The notes under the pieces: generated by a model
What the model saw: the letters and a program-made list of their open reading frames with translations, nothing else
What the model was told of the DNA's origin: nothing
Databases searched by the model: none
Shown here: piece by piece, positions 5,633 to 6,105 of the stretch
Layout: the number at the start of each line of letters is the position of its first letter
Numbering within the stretch: the first letter of the stretch is position 1
Position numbers and translations under genes: made by a program
NCBI GenBank assembly: GCA_050738155.1
Contig: JBOHYW010000217.1
Coordinates: 1-6,105 of the forward strand
DNA: 6,105 nt
Reading direction: 5' to 3'
DNA from: 66-474 sp050738155
GTDB taxonomy: Bacteria; Pseudomonadota; Gammaproteobacteria; Xanthomonadales; Rhodanobacteraceae

Positions 5633-6105
5633 GTTTTCGGGTTGCCCTGATTGTCCGTCGCGTCGATGAATTTCACGACGTTGTCGTGCATCTGGTGCAG
5701 GGACCGGACGTTGACGTACACCATGTGCCCGGAGGGGTAGAACGCGTAGGTGATGTTCTTGTCGAGCCGACGCGGGATCGGCAGGTGTTCTTCCTCGTAG
5801 ATCGCGGTGTAGAACGGCGTCGCGAGGTCGTAGAAGCCACCGTTCAGCATGACCTTCAGATCCGGGTTGTACTTCATCGCCTGCGCGAGATCGGTCATCA
5901 CGTTCAGGGTGCCTTGCGTCCCGTGGCCGCCCGCCGGGTGGTGCTTGAAGCTCCAGTGGAAGTCCTTGATGCCGTAGATTTCGGCGCGGAACCTCATGTC
6001 CTGGCCGAACTTCAGGGTGTCGCGTGCGTATTCGTTGAAAGCCGATACGTAGGCCGAGCTGATTGCGGCCGATTGCGGGTCATATTCGGCATCGCGCGCC
6101 ATCGG
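5629..6105 (-). CDS. S10 serine carboxypeptidase-like protein, C-terminal part
   Basis: The last 158 residues of a protein related to serine carboxypeptidases (peptidase family S10), which remove C-terminal residues from peptides, usually after export. The frame is open to the right edge, so the nucleophile Ser, the oxyanion region and any signal peptide lie outside the window; the family is usually near 500 residues. Two members of the catalytic triad are visible: Asp93 of this fragment, in LNGGFYDLATPF, and His127, in YPSGHMVYV. The surrounding signatures (AMKYNPDLKVML, YEEEHLPIP, NITYAFYPSGHM, HDNVVKFID) fit bacterial S10 proteins well. The ATG at 6102 is internal, not the start. The final residues after KFIDATDN run directly into the REP-like repeat, whose GTAG supplies the stop, so the extreme C-terminus may have been altered by that repeat. 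A terminator follows. Confidence 0.88.
   Translation of the reverse strand, partial: PMARDAEYDPQSAAISSAYVSAFNEYARDTLKFGQDMRFRAEIYGIKDFHWSFKHHPAGGHGTQGTLNVMTDLAQAMKYNPDLKVMLNGGFYDLATPFYTAIYEEEHLPIPRRLDKNITYAFYPSGHMVYVNVRSLHQMHDNVVKFIDATDNQGNPKT

Noticed and set aside
1..6105. CRISPR arrays, insertion sequences, tRNA or rRNA genes, defence or biosynthetic cassettes
   Set aside because: I saw no regularly spaced repeats, transposase motifs, tRNA-like cloverleafs or rRNA sequence, and the identified genes belong to known chromosomal families.

Overview
The window is GC-rich, about 65% by eye, and every convincing gene lies on the minus strand. Transcription therefore runs from base 6105 towards base 1. 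The mix of families suggests a gammaproteobacterium of the order Lysobacterales (Xanthomonadales), perhaps Rhodanobacteraceae such as Dyella or Rhodanobacter. The families are a Fiu-type catecholate siderophore receptor, an M13 lipoprotein peptidase, a DUF502 membrane protein next to ThpR, and an S10 carboxypeptidase. The placement is an inference from gene content and composition; no marker gene is present.

Layout in transcription order: (1) 6105-5629, the C-terminal end of an S10 serine carboxypeptidase-like protein, cut by the window edge. Its stop codon lies inside a pair of inverted GTAG-headed REP-like elements (5580-5632), followed by an intrinsic terminator (5539-5569). (2) 5538-5309, a gene-poor spacer with a TACAAT -10 element close to the next start. 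(3) 5308-4592, a DUF502 inner-membrane protein starting at GTG, overlapping by 11 bases (4) thpR, 4602-4027, an RNA 2',3'-cyclic phosphodiesterase; the two look translationally coupled. (5) 4026-3823, a 204-base spacer. (6) 3822-1663, an M13 zinc metallopeptidase with a lipoprotein signal, followed by two strong hairpins, the second a textbook terminator. (7) 1504-1475, a Fur-box-like palindrome over a probable promoter. (8) 1354-1, a Fiu-like TonB-dependent receptor that runs off the left edge and is broken by an in-frame TAG at 737-739.

Functionally this looks like ordinary chromosomal housekeeping and accessory territory: iron uptake under Fur control, envelope and secreted peptidases, and a coupled DUF502/thpR pair. 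I found no CRISPR array, insertion sequence, tRNA, rRNA, defence cassette or obviously new system. The points most worth a second look are the nonsense codon in an otherwise intact receptor frame and the REPIN-like inverted repeat pair whose stem arms change in a compensatory way.
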